From Magnetospirillum sp. (GTDB lineage: Bacteria; Pseudomonadota; Alphaproteobacteria; Rhodospirillales; Magnetospirillaceae): a stretch of DNA of 64,000 nt. Shown piece by piece: positions 1 through 9,118 of this stretch (the first letter of the stretch is position 1; each line of letters starts with the position of its first letter). The DNA lies in contig JANQAI010000001.1 in assembly GCA_024707145.1 (NCBI GenBank), positions 126,501-190,500 on the forward strand, in the 5' to 3' direction. The notes below the pieces were generated by a model. That model saw only the letters and a list, made by a program, of their open reading frames with translations. It was not told where the DNA came from and made no database searches. Made by a program: the position numbers and the translations under genes.

Positions 1-371
1 AGGCCCCAGGACGATTCGTCCAGGCCGCCGCCGCTGGCGCTGACATGGGTGATGGGCTGGGCCACGCCCACGGCGTAATCGGCGCCCAGCACCTTCACTC
101 CCGGATTCCATAGCAGCATGGGGACGTCGACGAAGATGTCGGCCTTCACGCCGTTGGTGTCGCCGTTGTTATCGTAGAGCGAGAACGGCGCCACCATGGT
201 GGTGTTGAGGAAATAGAAGCCGGGCGGCGGCAGGGCGCCCGCCGGAAGACCTTCGGTCACGCCGGGCAGGTGCGGGGTCCAGTTTTCCGCGGCCAGGGTC
301 TGGCCGGAGGCGAGGACGGCCGCCAATCCGGCAGTCAACGCAATGCCGTTGTTTCGAATGAAAGTCCACAT
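1..371 (-). CDS. MetA-pathway phenol degradation outer-membrane protein, N-terminal part
   Basis: The reading frame starts at the ATG at 371 and runs off the left edge, so only about 123 residues are visible. Residues 1-28 form a signal peptide (basic start, hydrophobic stretch, Ala-rich cleavage site near LAAEN). The following residues (PGxTEGxPAGALPPPGFYF, then NNGDTNGVKADIF and the VAQPITHVS stretch) resemble the Phenol_MetA_deg/SphA family of outer-membrane barrels found beside aromatic catabolic genes, thought to help uptake of hydrophobic substrates. It is downstream of the tautomerase gene on the same strand but separated from it by a terminator, and has its own candidate promoter at 484-505. 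Family assignment is from recognisable local sequence; function is inferred. Confidence 0.72.
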   Translation of the reverse strand, partial: MWTFIRNNGIALTAGLAAVLASGQTLAAENWTPHLPGVTEGLPAGALPPPGFYFLNTTMVAPFSLYDNNGDTNGVKADIFVDVPMLLWNPGVKVLGADYAVGVAQPITHVSASGGGLDESSWG

Positions 372-483
372 TGTTTCCACCCCTGTTTCGGTTCCTGCGA
401 GCCTTTGCGGAACCATTCTGTGTTTGGTTTGGCTAGGCCCAGGAAGACTGAGCCAACCCTGGTATACACGGGGGTGGGTGAGG

Positions 484-505
484 CTTCAACATAATAACGA
501 TATTA
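484..505 (-). promoter_or_regulatory. Palindromic operator copy 1 with adjacent -35-like box
   Basis: TAATA-ACGA-TATTA at 492-505 is a perfect 5-bp inverted repeat. Read on the minus strand it is followed after 2 nt by TTGAAG (489-484), a plausible -35 element for the outer-membrane protein gene starting at 371. The same palindrome recurs at 785, 9060, 16822, 18357 and 25818. Confidence 0.5.
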
Positions 506-509
506 TTTG

Positions 510-538
510 AAAAAGCGCCATATTATTGATATGGCGCT
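510..538 (-). terminator. Rho-independent terminator after dmpI
   Basis: A perfect 10-bp stem (514-523 paired with 529-538; AGCGCCATAT) with a 5-nt loop is followed on the minus strand by TTTT. It sits 18 bp past the stop of the 4-oxalocrotonate tautomerase gene and separates that gene from the outer-membrane protein gene. Confidence 0.85.
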
Positions 539-556
539 AATTCTGAAAAAATCGTA

Positions 557-736
557 TCAGCCCTTGGGGACGCCGCCCACCGCCCAATGAGCGGCGGGAA
601 CCTCGCGCAGGACCACTCGGATGGCTTCCTTGGGGGCGTTGATGCTGCGGTGTATCGCCTCGGTCACTTCCTTCATCAACGCGCGCTTCTGCTCGGCGTT
701 GCGGCCTTCGATCAGGGTGATTTCGCACAGCGGCAT
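557..736 (-). CDS. dmpI: 4-oxalocrotonate tautomerase
   Basis: A 59-residue protein, the usual 4-OT length. It begins MPLCEITLIEGRNAEQK, so removal of Met exposes the catalytic Pro1, and the Arg of the EGRN segment corresponds to the family's conserved substrate-binding Arg. The enzyme ketonises 2-hydroxymuconate to 2-oxo-3-hexenedioate in the oxidative branch of catechol meta-cleavage, between the DmpC dehydrogenase and DmpH decarboxylase encoded nearby. It stands alone, divergent from the GntR regulator gene at 809 and closed by a terminator. The AGGAGAGGTCCC stretch before the ATG supplies a ribosome-binding site. The 73-bp gap to the regulator gene holds a copy of the recurring palindrome. 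Confidence 0.88.
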   Translation of the reverse strand: MPLCEITLIEGRNAEQKRALMKEVTEAIHRSINAPKEAIRVVLREVPAAHWAVGGVPKG

Positions 737-784
737 GGGACCTCTCCTCCTATTGCATGGGACGATTTTATCGCCGTGTGAGAT

Positions 785-798
785 AATTAGCGATATTT
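785..798. promoter_or_regulatory. Palindromic operator copy 2
   Basis: AATTA-GCGA-TATTT lies between the divergent dmpI and GntR genes. It fits the window consensus WAAWA-ACGA-TATTW with one mismatch in each half. No TTGA-type -35 follows it on either strand. Position suggests autoregulation of the GntR gene, dmpI control, or both. Confidence 0.42.
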
Positions 799-808
799 TT
801 TCCTTCGT

Positions 809-1663
809 ATGAGTTCCATGATGAACAATGGAAATGGAATGAATTTCGGATTAACGTTCGTCAGCCCGGGCGCGAGCAGACGCGGCGGGAAACGCCAGAA
901 TGTCGTCAGAGATGCAGAGATGCCGGCCAAAGCCCAACGTAACGTCAGAGAAGAAGCCGCCGCCGCGGGCGCCACGACGCTGATCAGTTTTGTATACGAG
1001 AACCTGCGGCGCGAAATCATCTCTGGGAAATACCGCCCGGAAGAAAAGCTGAGGGTTGAATACATCCGCGCCGGCTATGCCGTCGCCGCCAGCACCGTCC
1101 GCGAGGCCCTGGCCAGGCTGGTGGCCGAGGGCCTGGTCACCGCCGAGGGCCAGCGTGGCTTCCGCGTGGCGCCCATGTCGGTGGACGACCTGCGCGACAT
1201 CACCCGCCTGCGCATGATCCTCGAAACCGAGGCCATGGTGGAATCCATGCGCCTGGGCGACGTGGCCTGGGAGGGCAAGGTGGTGGCTGCCTTCCACACC
1301 CTGTCGCGCGCCGAGGAGAACCTGGTCCCCAACGACGCCCAGGCCATGTTCCACTGGGAAGAGTGCAACAAGGAATTCCACCAAGCCATCATCTCTGCCT
1401 GCCCGTCGTCGCGGCTGCGCTGGCTGGTGGAAATCCTGTACCGCCAGCACGAGCGCTACCGCATCCACGCCCTGGGCAACACCATGGGCGGCTCCCGCCG
1501 CTCCGGCCCCGCCCGCAACATCCACGCCGAACACGAGGCGCTCATGAAGGCGGTGATCGGCCGGGACGTCGACGCCGCCCGCCGCCAGATCGAAGAGCAC
1601 ATCCAGAACACCGCGCGGGTGGTCGAGCAGTGGCTCGCCGCGCAACTCTCCGGCGAGGCCTGA
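809..1663 (+). CDS. GntR-family transcriptional regulator, FCD (FadR/VanR) subfamily
   Basis: An N-terminal winged helix (LRREIISGKYRPEEKLRVEY, then the recognition helix ASTVREALARLVAEGLV) is followed by an all-helical FCD ligand domain with RLILE-type start (LRMILETEAM) and the late segment HEALMKAVIGRD. This is the classic FadR/VanR architecture; such proteins bind small carboxylates and control catabolic operons. Start is uncertain: 809 gives about 37 extra residues before the domain, ATG 839 has a weak GGA upstream, and ATG 920 begins MPAKAQRN. It is divergent from dmpI with a palindromic site in the gap. It is a candidate regulator for the palindrome that recurs through the island. Confidence 0.85.
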   Translation: MSSMMNNGNGMNFGLTFVSPGASRRGGKRQNVVRDAEMPAKAQRNVREEAAAAGATTLISFVYENLRREIISGKYRPEEKLRVEYIRAGYAVAASTVREALARLVAEGLVTAEGQRGFRVAPMSVDDLRDITRLRMILETEAMVESMRLGDVAWEGKVVAAFHTLSRAEENLVPNDAQAMFHWEECNKEFHQAIISACPSSRLRWLVEILYRQHERYRIHALGNTMGGSRRSGPARNIHAEHEALMKAVIGRDVDAARRQIEEHIQNTARVVEQWLAAQLSGEA

Positions 1664-1688
1664 GCGGCTACCCATTAGGTGCCAGCCA

Positions 1689-2483
1689 TCAGGCAATGGA
1701 CCGTAGCACGCCGCCGTCCACCCGCAGGGCGGCGCCGTTGGTGGCCGATGCCTGGGGCGAGCAGGCGTAGACCACCATGTTGGCCACCTCGTCCACTTCG
1801 GCCAGCCGGCGCAGCAGCGAGGTGGGCCGGTGCTGGGCGATGAACTGGCGCTCCATCTGTTCGGTCGGCACGCCCTGTTCGGCCGCCATCTTGCCGAAGA
1901 AATCGGCGACGCCTTCGGAGCGGGTGGGGCCGGGCAGCACCGCGTTGACCGTCACCCCGGTGCCGGCGGTCATCTCGGCCAGGCCGCGCGAAATGGCCAG
2001 CTGTGCAGTCTTGGTCATGCCGTAATGGATCATCTCTACCGGGATGTTCAACGCAGATCCGCTGGCGATGAACACCACGCGCCCCCAGTTGGCGGCCAGC
2101 ATGCCGGGCAGATAGAGGCGCGACATCCGCACCCCGCTCATGACGTTGGTCTGGAAGAAGCGCTCCCAGTCGCCGTCGGGAATGTCGAGGAACGGCTTGG
2201 GATCGAAGATGCCCAGGTTGTTGACCAGGATGTCGGCGCTGGGCACCCGCGCGGCGAAAGCGGCGACGCCCTCGACGGAGGACAGGTCGGCGGCGACGGC
2301 CGTGACCGTGGCGCCGGGCGCCAGGGTGGCCAACTCCGCCTTGGCCTCGGCGACCGCCGCCTCGCTGCGGCCGTTGAGTACCACCTCGGCGCCGGCCAGG
2401 GCGAGGCCCTTGGCGATGGCGAAGCCGATGCCCCGGGTCGAGCCGGTGACCACTGCCTTCTTGCCGTCCAATCGGATGTTCAT
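1689..2483 (-). CDS. Short-chain dehydrogenase/reductase
   Basis: A 264-residue classical SDR. The NAD(P)-binding TGSTRGIG motif is at residues 14-21, the NNLG strand motif is present (ILVNNLGIFD), and the catalytic YxxxK is in the HYGMTKTAQ segment preceded by the Ser of ASGSA. AGGAGA lies 6 nt before ATG 2483. It is the last gene of the dmpQ-H run, 102 bp after dmpH. Its substrate is not evident. A reductase for a ketone or semialdehyde side product of meta-cleavage is possible; 3-oxoacyl reductase annotation by similarity would not be informative. Confidence 0.85.
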   Translation of the reverse strand: MNIRLDGKKAVVTGSTRGIGFAIAKGLALAGAEVVLNGRSEAAVAEAKAELATLAPGATVTAVAADLSSVEGVAAFAARVPSADILVNNLGIFDPKPFLDIPDGDWERFFQTNVMSGVRMSRLYLPGMLAANWGRVVFIASGSALNIPVEMIHYGMTKTAQLAISRGLAEMTAGTGVTVNAVLPGPTRSEGVADFFGKMAAEQGVPTEQMERQFIAQHRPTSLLRRLAEVDEVANMVVYACSPQASATNGAALRVDGGVLRSIA

Positions 2484-2585
2484 GACGGGTCTCCTGTCGA
2501 AGGTGAAAAGGGTGGGGCGGGAAGGCCAGGCTTCCCGCCCCGGAGTCTACGGCTTGTGGAGTCGATTGTCGCTATAGCCGCAGGG

Positions 2586-3356
2586 TCAGGCGTCGACGCC
2601 GAAGCCGACGCTTCCCAATCCTTCGAAATGGCACTTCACCGCCATTCCCGCCACCAGCGGATGGGCGGCGGTGGCGCCGCCTGCCAGGATGATGGTGCCC
2701 GCTTCGATGTGGCCACCCCCGGCGGCCACCAGTCGGGCCGCCGCCACCAGCGAGCGGAGGGGGTGACCGAGGATGGCGGCGGACGAGCCGATCTGCACCG
2801 GCCGCCCGTCCGCCTCCAGGATGATGCCGAGATTGCCGAAATCGATGGCGGGCGGATGCCACCCCCCCAGCACGAAGCCCGAGGAGGAGGAATTGTCGGC
2901 GATCACGTCGGGCAGCGAGAACTTGAAGTCCTTGTAGCGGCTATCGATGATCTCCAGCGCCGGCGCCACCGCCCCCACCGCGGCTAGCGCCTCGGCGGCT
3001 GACACCTCGCCGGCCAGGGGCGCCTTCATCAGGAAGGCGATCTCGGGTTCGACGCGCGGATGGACATAGCGCCCCATGGACACGCGGCCGCCCTCCTCGA
3101 CCCGCATGGCATCGGTCAGCCGGCCCCAGATCACCTCGGACACGCCCACCTGCTGCATCTTGGCGCGGCTGGTCAGGCCCATCTTGTAGCCGACCAGGCG
3201 CTCGCCGCGGGCATGGCGCCGGGCCACCGACAGCGCCTGCACCGCATAGGCGTCGGCGACGTCGAGGGCGACGGTCTCGGACAGCTGCGGAATCTCGCGG
3301 GCCGTGAAGGCGGCGGTGTCGACGATCTCCGCCAGGGAAGCGAGATTGCTCATCAT
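2586..3356 (-). CDS. dmpH: 4-oxalocrotonate decarboxylase
   Basis: A 256-residue member of the hydratase/decarboxylase (fumarylacetoacetase-fold) family. The [12 protein letters not shown] segment, the metal-binding VEPEIAF segment and [14 protein letters not shown] followed by [14 protein letters not shown] are the pattern of DmpH/XylI decarboxylases rather than hydratases. It converts 2-oxo-3-hexenedioate to 2-hydroxypenta-2,4-dienoate, which the paralogue encoded at 5313 hydrates; in Pseudomonas the two enzymes form a complex. ATG 3356 overlaps the stop of the aldolase gene (ATGATGA), indicating translational coupling. Confidence 0.88.
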   Translation of the reverse strand: MMSNLASLAEIVDTAAFTAREIPQLSETVALDVADAYAVQALSVARRHARGERLVGYKMGLTSRAKMQQVGVSEVIWGRLTDAMRVEEGGRVSMGRYVHPRVEPEIAFLMKAPLAGEVSAAEALAAVGAVAPALEIIDSRYKDFKFSLPDVIADNSSSSGFVLGGWHPPAIDFGNLGIILEADGRPVQIGSSAAILGHPLRSLVAAARLVAAGGGHIEAGTIILAGGATAAHPLVAGMAVKCHFEGLGSVGFGVDA

Positions 3357-4375
3357 GCGGCTCCTTGCTTGCTCTTCAACAGGTCCAGGGCGACATCGAC
3401 GATCATGTCCTCCTGGCCGCCGACCATCTTGCGCCGCCCCAGTTCCACCAGGATTTCGCGGGCGTCGATGCCGTAGGTCTTCGACGCGTTCTCGGCGTGG
3501 CGCAGGAAGCTGGAATAAACGCCGGCATAACCCAGCGACAGCGACTCGCGGTCCACCCGCACCGGGCGGTCCTGCAGCGGCCGCACCAGGTCGTCGGCGG
3601 CGTCCATCAGGGCGAACAGGTCGCAGCCGTGGTCCAGCCCTATGCGCGCCAGCACCGCCACCAGCACCTCCAGCGGCGCGTTGCCGGCGCCGGCGCCCAT
3701 GCCGGCCAGCGAGGCGTCGACGCGGGTGGCCCCGGCCTCGATGGCGGCGATGGAATTGGCCACGCCCAGCGACAGGTTGTGGTGGCAGTGGATGCCGATG
3801 GCGGTTTCCGGCTTCAGCTCCTGGCGGAAGGCGGCGACGCGCTCGACCACGCCGGCGGGCAGCAGGGCGCCTGCCGAATCCACCACGTAGACAGTCTGGG
3901 CTCCATAGGATTCCATCAGCTTGGCCTGCTTCACCAGCTCGGCGGTGGGGATCATGTGCGCCATCATCAGGAAGCCGATGGTGTCCATGCCCAGCTTGCG
4001 GGCGTGCTCGATGTGCTGCCTGGAGACGTCGGCCTCGGTGCAGTGGGTGGCGACGCGCACGGAACGCGCGCCCACGTCGTAGGCGGCGGCTAGGTCCTCC
4101 TTGGTGCCGATGCCCGGCAGCAGCAGCACGGTGACGCGGGCATGGTGCACGGCGGCGGCCACCGCCGAGATCCATTCGTGGTCGGTGTGGCTGCCGAAGC
4201 CGTAATTCATGCTGGCGCCGGAAATGCCGTCGCCGTGGCAGATCTCGATGGCGTCCACGTTGGCGCGGTCCAGCGCCTTGGCGATCTCCACCACGGTGTC
4301 GAGGCCGTAGCGGTGGCGCAGCGCATGCATTCCGTCGCGCAGGGTGACGTCCTGGATGTAGAGGTTCTTGCCCAT
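3353..4375 (-). CDS. dmpG: 4-hydroxy-2-oxovalerate aldolase
   Basis: A 340-residue class II aldolase (DmpG/MhpE). The N-terminal [13 protein letters not shown] contains the catalytic Arg-Asp pair, the metal-binding HCHHN is in mid-protein, and [14 protein letters not shown] is typical of the family. It splits 4-hydroxy-2-oxovalerate to pyruvate and acetaldehyde. Acetaldehyde is channelled to DmpF, which is encoded immediately upstream with 2 nt between the genes; the C-terminal DmpG_comm region that contacts DmpF is present. Start is ATG 4375 (MGKNLYIQD). Confidence 0.93.
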   Translation of the reverse strand: MGKNLYIQDVTLRDGMHALRHRYGLDTVVEIAKALDRANVDAIEICHGDGISGASMNYGFGSHTDHEWISAVAAAVHHARVTVLLLPGIGTKEDLAAAYDVGARSVRVATHCTEADVSRQHIEHARKLGMDTIGFLMMAHMIPTAELVKQAKLMESYGAQTVYVVDSAGALLPAGVVERVAAFRQELKPETAIGIHCHHNLSLGVANSIAAIEAGATRVDASLAGMGAGAGNAPLEVLVAVLARIGLDHGCDLFALMDAADDLVRPLQDRPVRVDRESLSLGYAGVYSSFLRHAENASKTYGIDAREILVELGRRKMVGGQEDMIVDVALDLLKSKQGAA

Positions 4376-4377
4376 GG

Positions 4378-5307
4378 TCAGTGTCCCAGCTTGCGGTCGG
4401 CCCAGCGCTCGGCGGTGGCCAGCGCGGCGGAAGTCATGATGTCCAGGTTGCCGGCGTAGGAGGGCAGGTAGTGGGCCGCCCCCTCCACCTCCAGGAAGAT
4501 GGAGGACTTGATGCCGGTGAATTCGCCATAGCCCGGGATCAGCAGCGGGTTGTTGCTGCCGAAGCGCTCGAACTGCACCTTCTGCTTCAGGCGGTAGCCG
4601 GGGACGTAGCTCTGCACGTCCCGCACCATGGCCTCCACCGATTCCTCGATCTGCTCCGGTTCGGCGCCCTGGCTCAGGGTGAAAACGGTATCGCGCATGA
4701 TCACCGGCGGCTCGGCCGGGTTGAGGATGATGATCGCCTTGCCGCGGCTGGCGCCGCCCACCTTCTCGATGGCATGCGAGGTGGTCTCGGTGAATTCGTC
4801 GATATTGGCCCGCGTGCCGGGGCCGGCCGACTTGGACGAGATCGAGGCGACGATCTCGGCATAGGGCACCGCCGTGGCGACGCGGCGCACCGCGTAGACC
4901 ATGGGGATGGTGGCCTGGCCGCCGCAGGTCACCATGTTGACGTTGGGCTGGTCCAGATTGGCGTCGATGTTGACCACCGGGATGGTGAACGGGCCGATGG
5001 CGGCGGGGGTGAGGTCGACGACCTGCTTGCCGGCGGCGATGCAGATTTCGCTGTGCCGCTTGTGGGCGTAGGCCGAGGTGGCGTCGAACACCACGCGGAT
5101 GTCCTTCCACTCGGGCATCTTGACCAGGCCGTCCAGACCCTCATGGGTGGTGGCGACGTTCAGCCGCCGCGCCCGCGCCAGGCCGTCGGATTCGGGGTCC
5201 ACGCCCACCATCACGCCCATTTCCAGGTGCTTGGCGGTGCGCATGATCTTGATCATCAGGTCGGTGCCGATATTGCCCGACCCCAGAATGGCAACCTTGT
5301 GCTTCAT
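4378..5307 (-). CDS. dmpF: Acetaldehyde dehydrogenase (acylating)
   Basis: A 309-residue DmpF/MhpF protein. The NAD-binding [10 protein letters not shown] is at residues 10-19 and the catalytic Cys is C128 in [11 protein letters not shown]. It oxidises acetaldehyde with CoA to acetyl-CoA and forms the channelling complex with DmpG encoded next. ATG 5307 is preceded by a GGAGTGAGGGCG stretch that serves as a ribosome-binding site. This is the last step of the meta pathway. Length and motifs match the family fully. Confidence 0.94.
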   Translation of the reverse strand: MKHKVAILGSGNIGTDLMIKIMRTAKHLEMGVMVGVDPESDGLARARRLNVATTHEGLDGLVKMPEWKDIRVVFDATSAYAHKRHSEICIAAGKQVVDLTPAAIGPFTIPVVNIDANLDQPNVNMVTCGGQATIPMVYAVRRVATAVPYAEIVASISSKSAGPGTRANIDEFTETTSHAIEKVGGASRGKAIIILNPAEPPVIMRDTVFTLSQGAEPEQIEESVEAMVRDVQSYVPGYRLKQKVQFERFGSNNPLLIPGYGEFTGIKSSIFLEVEGAAHYLPSYAGNLDIMTSAALATAERWADRKLGH

Positions 5308-5312
5308 CGCCC

Positions 5313-6104
5313 TCACTCCTTGGCGAACAGGGCGCGCACGGTGCCCAGACCGGAGATCCGGGCTTCGACGGCATCGCCGGGTTTGACGGGAACCATGGGG
5401 CCGAGCGCCCCCGACAGGACGGTGTCGCCGGCCTTCAGCGGGCGGCCCACCTTGGCCATCACCTGCGCCAGCCACAGGGTGGCATTGAGCGGGTGGCCCA
5501 GGCAGGCGGCGCCGGCGCCGGTGGACACCGGCTCGCCGCGCATCTCCATCACCATGCCGCAGCTGCGCAGGTCCAGGTCGGTCAGCCGCTTGGGCTGGTT
5601 GCCCAGCACGTAGAGGCCGGACGAGGCGTTGTCGGCAATGGTGTCGAGAATGCGGATGTCCCAGTTGGCGACGCGCGAATCGACGATTTCCAGCGCCGGC
5701 AGGGCGTATTCCACCGCCCGCACCACATCGGCCACGGTCAGTTGCGGGTCGTCCAGGTCGCGGCCGAGCACGAACGCCACCTCGGCCTCGGCCTTGGGCT
5801 GGATCAGCCGGCCGAGGGGAATGTCGAGGCCGTCGGGCATGGCCATGTCGGCGAACAGCATGCCGTAATCGGGCTGGTCCACGCCCAGCTGCTTCTGCAC
5901 GGCGACACTGGTCAGGCCGATCTTGCGTCCGACCAGACGGCGGCCGGCGGCCAGCGAGCGCTGGGTGTTGATGTCCTGCGCCGCATAGGCGGCCTCCACG
6001 CCGCCTTCGGCCAGCAGCTCGCGCACGGGGGCGCACGGCGCCAGATCGTGGGCCGCCGCCCACAGCAGGTCGGCGGCCTGTTGGGTATTGTTCTTTCCGC
6101 TCAT
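5313..6104 (-). CDS. dmpE: 2-hydroxypenta-2,4-dienoate hydratase (2-oxopent-4-enoate hydratase)
   Basis: A 263-residue hydratase of the DmpE/XylJ/MhpD type. [23 protein letters not shown], the acidic metal-binding AEAEVAF and [27 protein letters not shown] are the hydratase version of the family motifs; compare the decarboxylase paralogue at 2586. It adds water to 2-hydroxypentadienoate to give 4-hydroxy-2-oxovalerate, the DmpG substrate. AGGAGCGCGCC lies before ATG 6104, and only 9 nt separate it from dmpC. Confidence 0.92.
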   Translation of the reverse strand: MSGKNNTQQAADLLWAAAHDLAPCAPVRELLAEGGVEAAYAAQDINTQRSLAAGRRLVGRKIGLTSVAVQKQLGVDQPDYGMLFADMAMPDGLDIPLGRLIQPKAEAEVAFVLGRDLDDPQLTVADVVRAVEYALPALEIVDSRVANWDIRILDTIADNASSGLYVLGNQPKRLTDLDLRSCGMVMEMRGEPVSTGAGAACLGHPLNATLWLAQVMAKVGRPLKAGDTVLSGALGPMVPVKPGDAVEARISGLGTVRALFAKE

Positions 6105-6113
6105 GGCGCGCTC

Positions 6114-7574
6114 CTAGAGCTTGACGCAGACGTTGCGCAGCTCGGTGTAGAATTCCAGGGAATGGACGCCGCCCTCGCGGCCGATGCCCGACTGCTTGGC
6201 GCCGCCGAACGGCGTGCGCAGATCGCGCAGGAACCACGAATTGATCCAGCAGATGCCCACGTCCAGCGCCGCGCCCATGCGGTGGGCGCGGCTCAGGTTG
6301 GACGTCCACACCGCCGCCGCCAGGCCGTAGGGCGTGTCGTTGGCCAGCCGCACCACCTCGTCCTCGCTGTCGAAGGGGCGGATGTGGCAGCAGGGGCCGA
6401 AGATCTCCTCGCGCACGCAGGCGGCATCGTCGGCCAGGCCGGTCCAGATGGTGGGCTGCACCCAGGCGCCGTCCATCAGTTCGGGAGCCATGGCCGGGAT
6501 GCCGCCGCCGGTCACCACCGTGGCGCCGTCCTGCACCGCCTTGCGGTAATAGGACAGCACCTTGTCCTGGTGGCCGCGGCTGATCAGCGGGCCCATGCCG
6601 GTCTCGGGGTCGAACGGGCGGCCCAGCTTCAGCCCCTCGGCGCGCTGCTTCATGGCGGCGACGAAGCGTTCGAAGATGGGGCGCTCCACATAGACCCGCT
6701 CGGTGCCCAGGCAGACCTGGCCGCAATTGGCGAAGGCCGAGCGCATGGTGCCTTCCACGGCGGCGTCGAAATCGCAATCGGCGAAGACGATGGCGGGGTT
6801 CTTGCCGCCCAGTTCGAACGACACCGGCCGCACGCCTTCGGCCGCCGCCTTCATGATGGCGGTGCCGGTGCCGGTCTCGCCGGTGAAGGTGATGGCGTCC
6901 ACCCCCGGGTGGCGGGTCAGGAATTCGCCGGCGGAATTGGGGCCGAAGCCCTGCACCACATTGTAGACGCCGGGCGGCACGCCCACCGCGTTCATCACCT
7001 CGCCCAGCAGGGCGGCGGTGGTGGGGGTTTCCTCGGACGGCTTGACCACCACGGTGTTGCCGCAGGCCAGCGCCGGACCGACCTTCCAGGTCATCAGCAG
7101 CAGGGGCAGGTTCCACGGGCACACCACGCCGATGACGCCCTTGGGCGTGCGGATGGAATAGTTGAGCACGCGCGACCCGTCGGGAGCCTTCATCTCGAAG
7201 CTCTCGGTCGGCACGTTCTTCACCATGTCGGCGAAGATCTTGAAGTTGGCGGCGCCGCGCGGAATGTCGATGTGACGGGCCAGGCTTGCCGGCTTGCCGG
7301 TATCGGCGACCTCGGCCTCCAGGAATTCGTCGAAGCGGCGGTTGATCTCGTCGGCGACCCGGTGCAGCAGCGCCGCCCGCTCGGGGACGTCCATGCGCCC
7401 CCACTCGCCCGACAGGGCGGCGCGGGCGGCGGCGACGGCCTGGTCCACGTCGGCCGCACCGGCTTCGTGGACGATGGAGATCAGCGAACCGTCCACCGGC
7501 GTGCGGTTCTCGAAGGTGCGGCCGCTCGTCCCTCTGACGTGGCGGCCGCCGATGAAGTTCTGCACTTCCTTCAC
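6114..7574 (-). CDS. dmpC: 2-hydroxymuconic semialdehyde dehydrogenase
   Basis: A 486-residue NAD-dependent aldehyde dehydrogenase. The GTG start at 7574 ([10 protein letters not shown]) has GGAG 8 nt upstream and gives the exact DmpC/XylG length; the frame is open further but without family similarity. Visible motifs are CPWNLPLLL (cofactor pocket), [11 protein letters not shown], the catalytic Glu in [11 protein letters not shown] and the catalytic Cys in [14 protein letters not shown]. It oxidises the ring-cleavage product to 2-hydroxymuconate and opens the oxidative branch. Because no DmpD hydrolase is seen, this is probably the only exit for phenol-derived ring-cleavage product here. Confidence 0.93.
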   Translation of the reverse strand: MKEVQNFIGGRHVRGTSGRTFENRTPVDGSLISIVHEAGAADVDQAVAAARAALSGEWGRMDVPERAALLHRVADEINRRFDEFLEAEVADTGKPASLARHIDIPRGAANFKIFADMVKNVPTESFEMKAPDGSRVLNYSIRTPKGVIGVVCPWNLPLLLMTWKVGPALACGNTVVVKPSEETPTTAALLGEVMNAVGVPPGVYNVVQGFGPNSAGEFLTRHPGVDAITFTGETGTGTAIMKAAAEGVRPVSFELGGKNPAIVFADCDFDAAVEGTMRSAFANCGQVCLGTERVYVERPIFERFVAAMKQRAEGLKLGRPFDPETGMGPLISRGHQDKVLSYYRKAVQDGATVVTGGGIPAMAPELMDGAWVQPTIWTGLADDAACVREEIFGPCCHIRPFDSEDEVVRLANDTPYGLAAAVWTSNLSRAHRMGAALDVGICWINSWFLRDLRTPFGGAKQSGIGREGGVHSLEFYTELRNVCVKL

Positions 7575-7674
7575 TCTTGTCACTCCTTTCCGAGACCTGG
7601 TGCGGCACCGGCCGCCCGGGCACATTTCTTGTCTTGTTCTTGCTTGCCCCGGACGAACCGATGCCGCTCGCGCA

Positions 7675-8595
7675 TCAGGTCACCACGCTCAGGAAGCGTT
7701 CGTTGAGCTGCTTCTCGTAATAGAAGATGCCGCGGCCCAACTCGTTCTGGTCCCACGCGCGCAGCGGATCGTCGGGGTAGTAGGTGTAGCCGCCGGCATA
7801 GACCTCGTTGCGGTTGCCCGAGGGGTCGAAGAAATAGATGGTCTGGCCGCGGGTGACGCCGTGCCGGGTGGGGCCGATGTCGATGGGGGTGTTGGTGTGG
7901 ATCATCAGGTCGGCGGCATTGCCGATGGCGTTCCAGTCCTCGAGGAAGAAGGCCAGATGGTGCAGCTTGCCCGGCTCGGGGTGCCTGACGAAGGCGATGT
8001 CGTGCGCCTTGTTGGAACAGGTCAGCCAGATGGCCAGCAGGCCGTCGGGCAGCTCGATCTTCTCGGCCAGCGAGAAGTCCAGGCACTTGGTGAAGAACTC
8101 CAGGTTCTTCTCGATGTCCGGGCCGTACATCAGGATGTGATCCATGCGGATCGCGCCGACGCCGCGCGGCGGCTTCGGCCAGATGTAGGGGTTGAGTACT
8201 TCCGGCGCTTCCTTGGCGCGCTCGACCTGATGGTACAGGTCGATGCGGTGGCCCGAGGCCAGCTTGACCGAGATGCGCGGGCCGATGCCGGGCTGCTCGC
8301 CGGCGGGGATGTGTTCGACCGCCATGCCGAAGTCGCGGATGCGCTTCTCGAACTCGGCCAGCGAGGCGTCGCTGTCCACCTTGAAGGCGAACAGGTCGAC
8401 GCCGGCTTCAGTGGCCGGGCGCAGCACCACGGAGTGATGGTCGAATTCGTCCCAGGCCTTGAGATAGACCCGGCCGTCCGCTCCCTTGTCCACGATCGAC
8501 AGACCCATCAGGTCCACGTAGTGCTTGATGGCGGCATCCATGTCGAGAACGCGCAGTTGGCAAATGCCGGGGCGCAGCACACCTTTCAAAGCCAT
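7675..8595 (-). CDS. dmpB: Catechol 2,3-dioxygenase
   Basis: A 306-residue extradiol dioxygenase of the XylE type. The Fe(II) ligands are visible as H153 (MDHILMYG), H213 (KLHHLAF) and E264 (NRNEVYAGGY), the same positions within one residue as XylE. It opens catechol between C2 and C3 to 2-hydroxymuconic semialdehyde. The start is placed at ATG 8595 (MALKGVLRPG) because GGGAGG lies 7 nt upstream; the ATG at 8601 would overlap the ribosome-binding site. The gap to dmpC is 100 nt, larger than other spacings in this operon. Confidence 0.96.
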   Translation of the reverse strand: MALKGVLRPGICQLRVLDMDAAIKHYVDLMGLSIVDKGADGRVYLKAWDEFDHHSVVLRPATEAGVDLFAFKVDSDASLAEFEKRIRDFGMAVEHIPAGEQPGIGPRISVKLASGHRIDLYHQVERAKEAPEVLNPYIWPKPPRGVGAIRMDHILMYGPDIEKNLEFFTKCLDFSLAEKIELPDGLLAIWLTCSNKAHDIAFVRHPEPGKLHHLAFFLEDWNAIGNAADLMIHTNTPIDIGPTRHGVTRGQTIYFFDPSGNRNEVYAGGYTYYPDDPLRAWDQNELGRGIFYYEKQLNERFLSVVT

Positions 8596-8615
8596 AATCA
8601 TTCCTCCCAGTGGTT

Positions 8616-8933
8616 CTATTGTTGATTGGTTCGGGCCGTCTTCGAGTACGGCGCGGCCACGATTTCCAGGTCGGCCTCGGGAAACAACCGGCAGGCCAGG
8701 GCGAAGCCGTTTTCCTGGTCCTGTTCGCTGAGGTGGTTGCGGCCAACCGGCCCCAGCCGGTAGCAGCCCGCCTGCACGTGGACGCGGCAGACGCCGCAGC
8801 CACCGGAGCGGCACCCCAACACCAAACCGCCAATGCCATGGCGCTGCATGGCCGCCAGCACCGATTCTCCGGCGCGGCAGCCGAAGGTGGGCGCATCGGC
8901 GAGGCGGATGGTGAAATTCCTATCGTCGGACAC
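8616..8933 (-). CDS. dmpQ: [2Fe-2S] ferredoxin reactivating catechol 2,3-dioxygenase
   Basis: A 105-residue plant-type ferredoxin. Cluster ligands are C41, C46, C49 and C81 (GCRSGGCGVC, then ALACRL). In Pseudomonas, XylT/DmpQ re-reduces the iron of XylE/DmpB that has been oxidised by substituted catechols, and it is encoded just before the dioxygenase gene, as here. The GTG start at 8933 has GGGAGG 7 nt upstream. It begins a second transcription unit: the 185-bp gap to dmpP holds an operator copy and a TTGACA box. Confidence 0.9.
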   Translation of the reverse strand: MSDDRNFTIRLADAPTFGCRAGESVLAAMQRHGIGGLVLGCRSGGCGVCRVHVQAGCYRLGPVGRNHLSEQDQENGFALACRLFPEADLEIVAAPYSKTARTNQQ

Positions 8934-9050
8934 CGTTCATCCTCCCTGAATGAAGCGGGGCGTTGGTTCGCCCCGTTTGGCGCTGACTGGCGTTTTGGCT
9001 GGGCTTTGACCCATGCGATTGAGCCAAGATGACCATGCGCCCATGTCGGC

Positions 9051-9073
9051 TGTCAACGAAAATAACGATATTT
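9051..9073 (-). promoter_or_regulatory. Palindromic operator copy 3 with -35 box before dmpQ
   Basis: AAATA-ACGA-TATTT at 9060-9073 is the most symmetrical copy of the motif. Read on the minus strand it is followed after 3 nt by a perfect TTGACA (9056-9051). The -10 position (GTCATC, 17 nt further) is poor, as expected for an activated promoter. It would drive dmpQ-B-C-E-F-G-H independently of the sigma-54 promoter. Confidence 0.5.
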
Positions 9074-9118
9074 TTTAAAAAGACGAGAACTCTGCTCCGA
9101 GTGGCGTGGTCACCCCGC

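Noticed and set aside
4378..7623. A 1081-codon open frame on the minus strand
   Set aside because: It is the dmpF frame running open through dmpE and dmpC out of phase; only its last 309 codons (DmpF) are recognisable. High GC keeps spurious frames open.
5493..7706. A 737-codon plus-strand frame opposite the dmpE/dmpC genes
   Set aside because: His/Gly/Ala-rich shadow of the minus-strand genes, no recognisable domain.
8952..8982. GC-rich inverted repeat between dmpP and dmpQ as a terminator
   Set aside because: The stem is only 7 bp with no T run; it may slow transcription, but termination is not supported.
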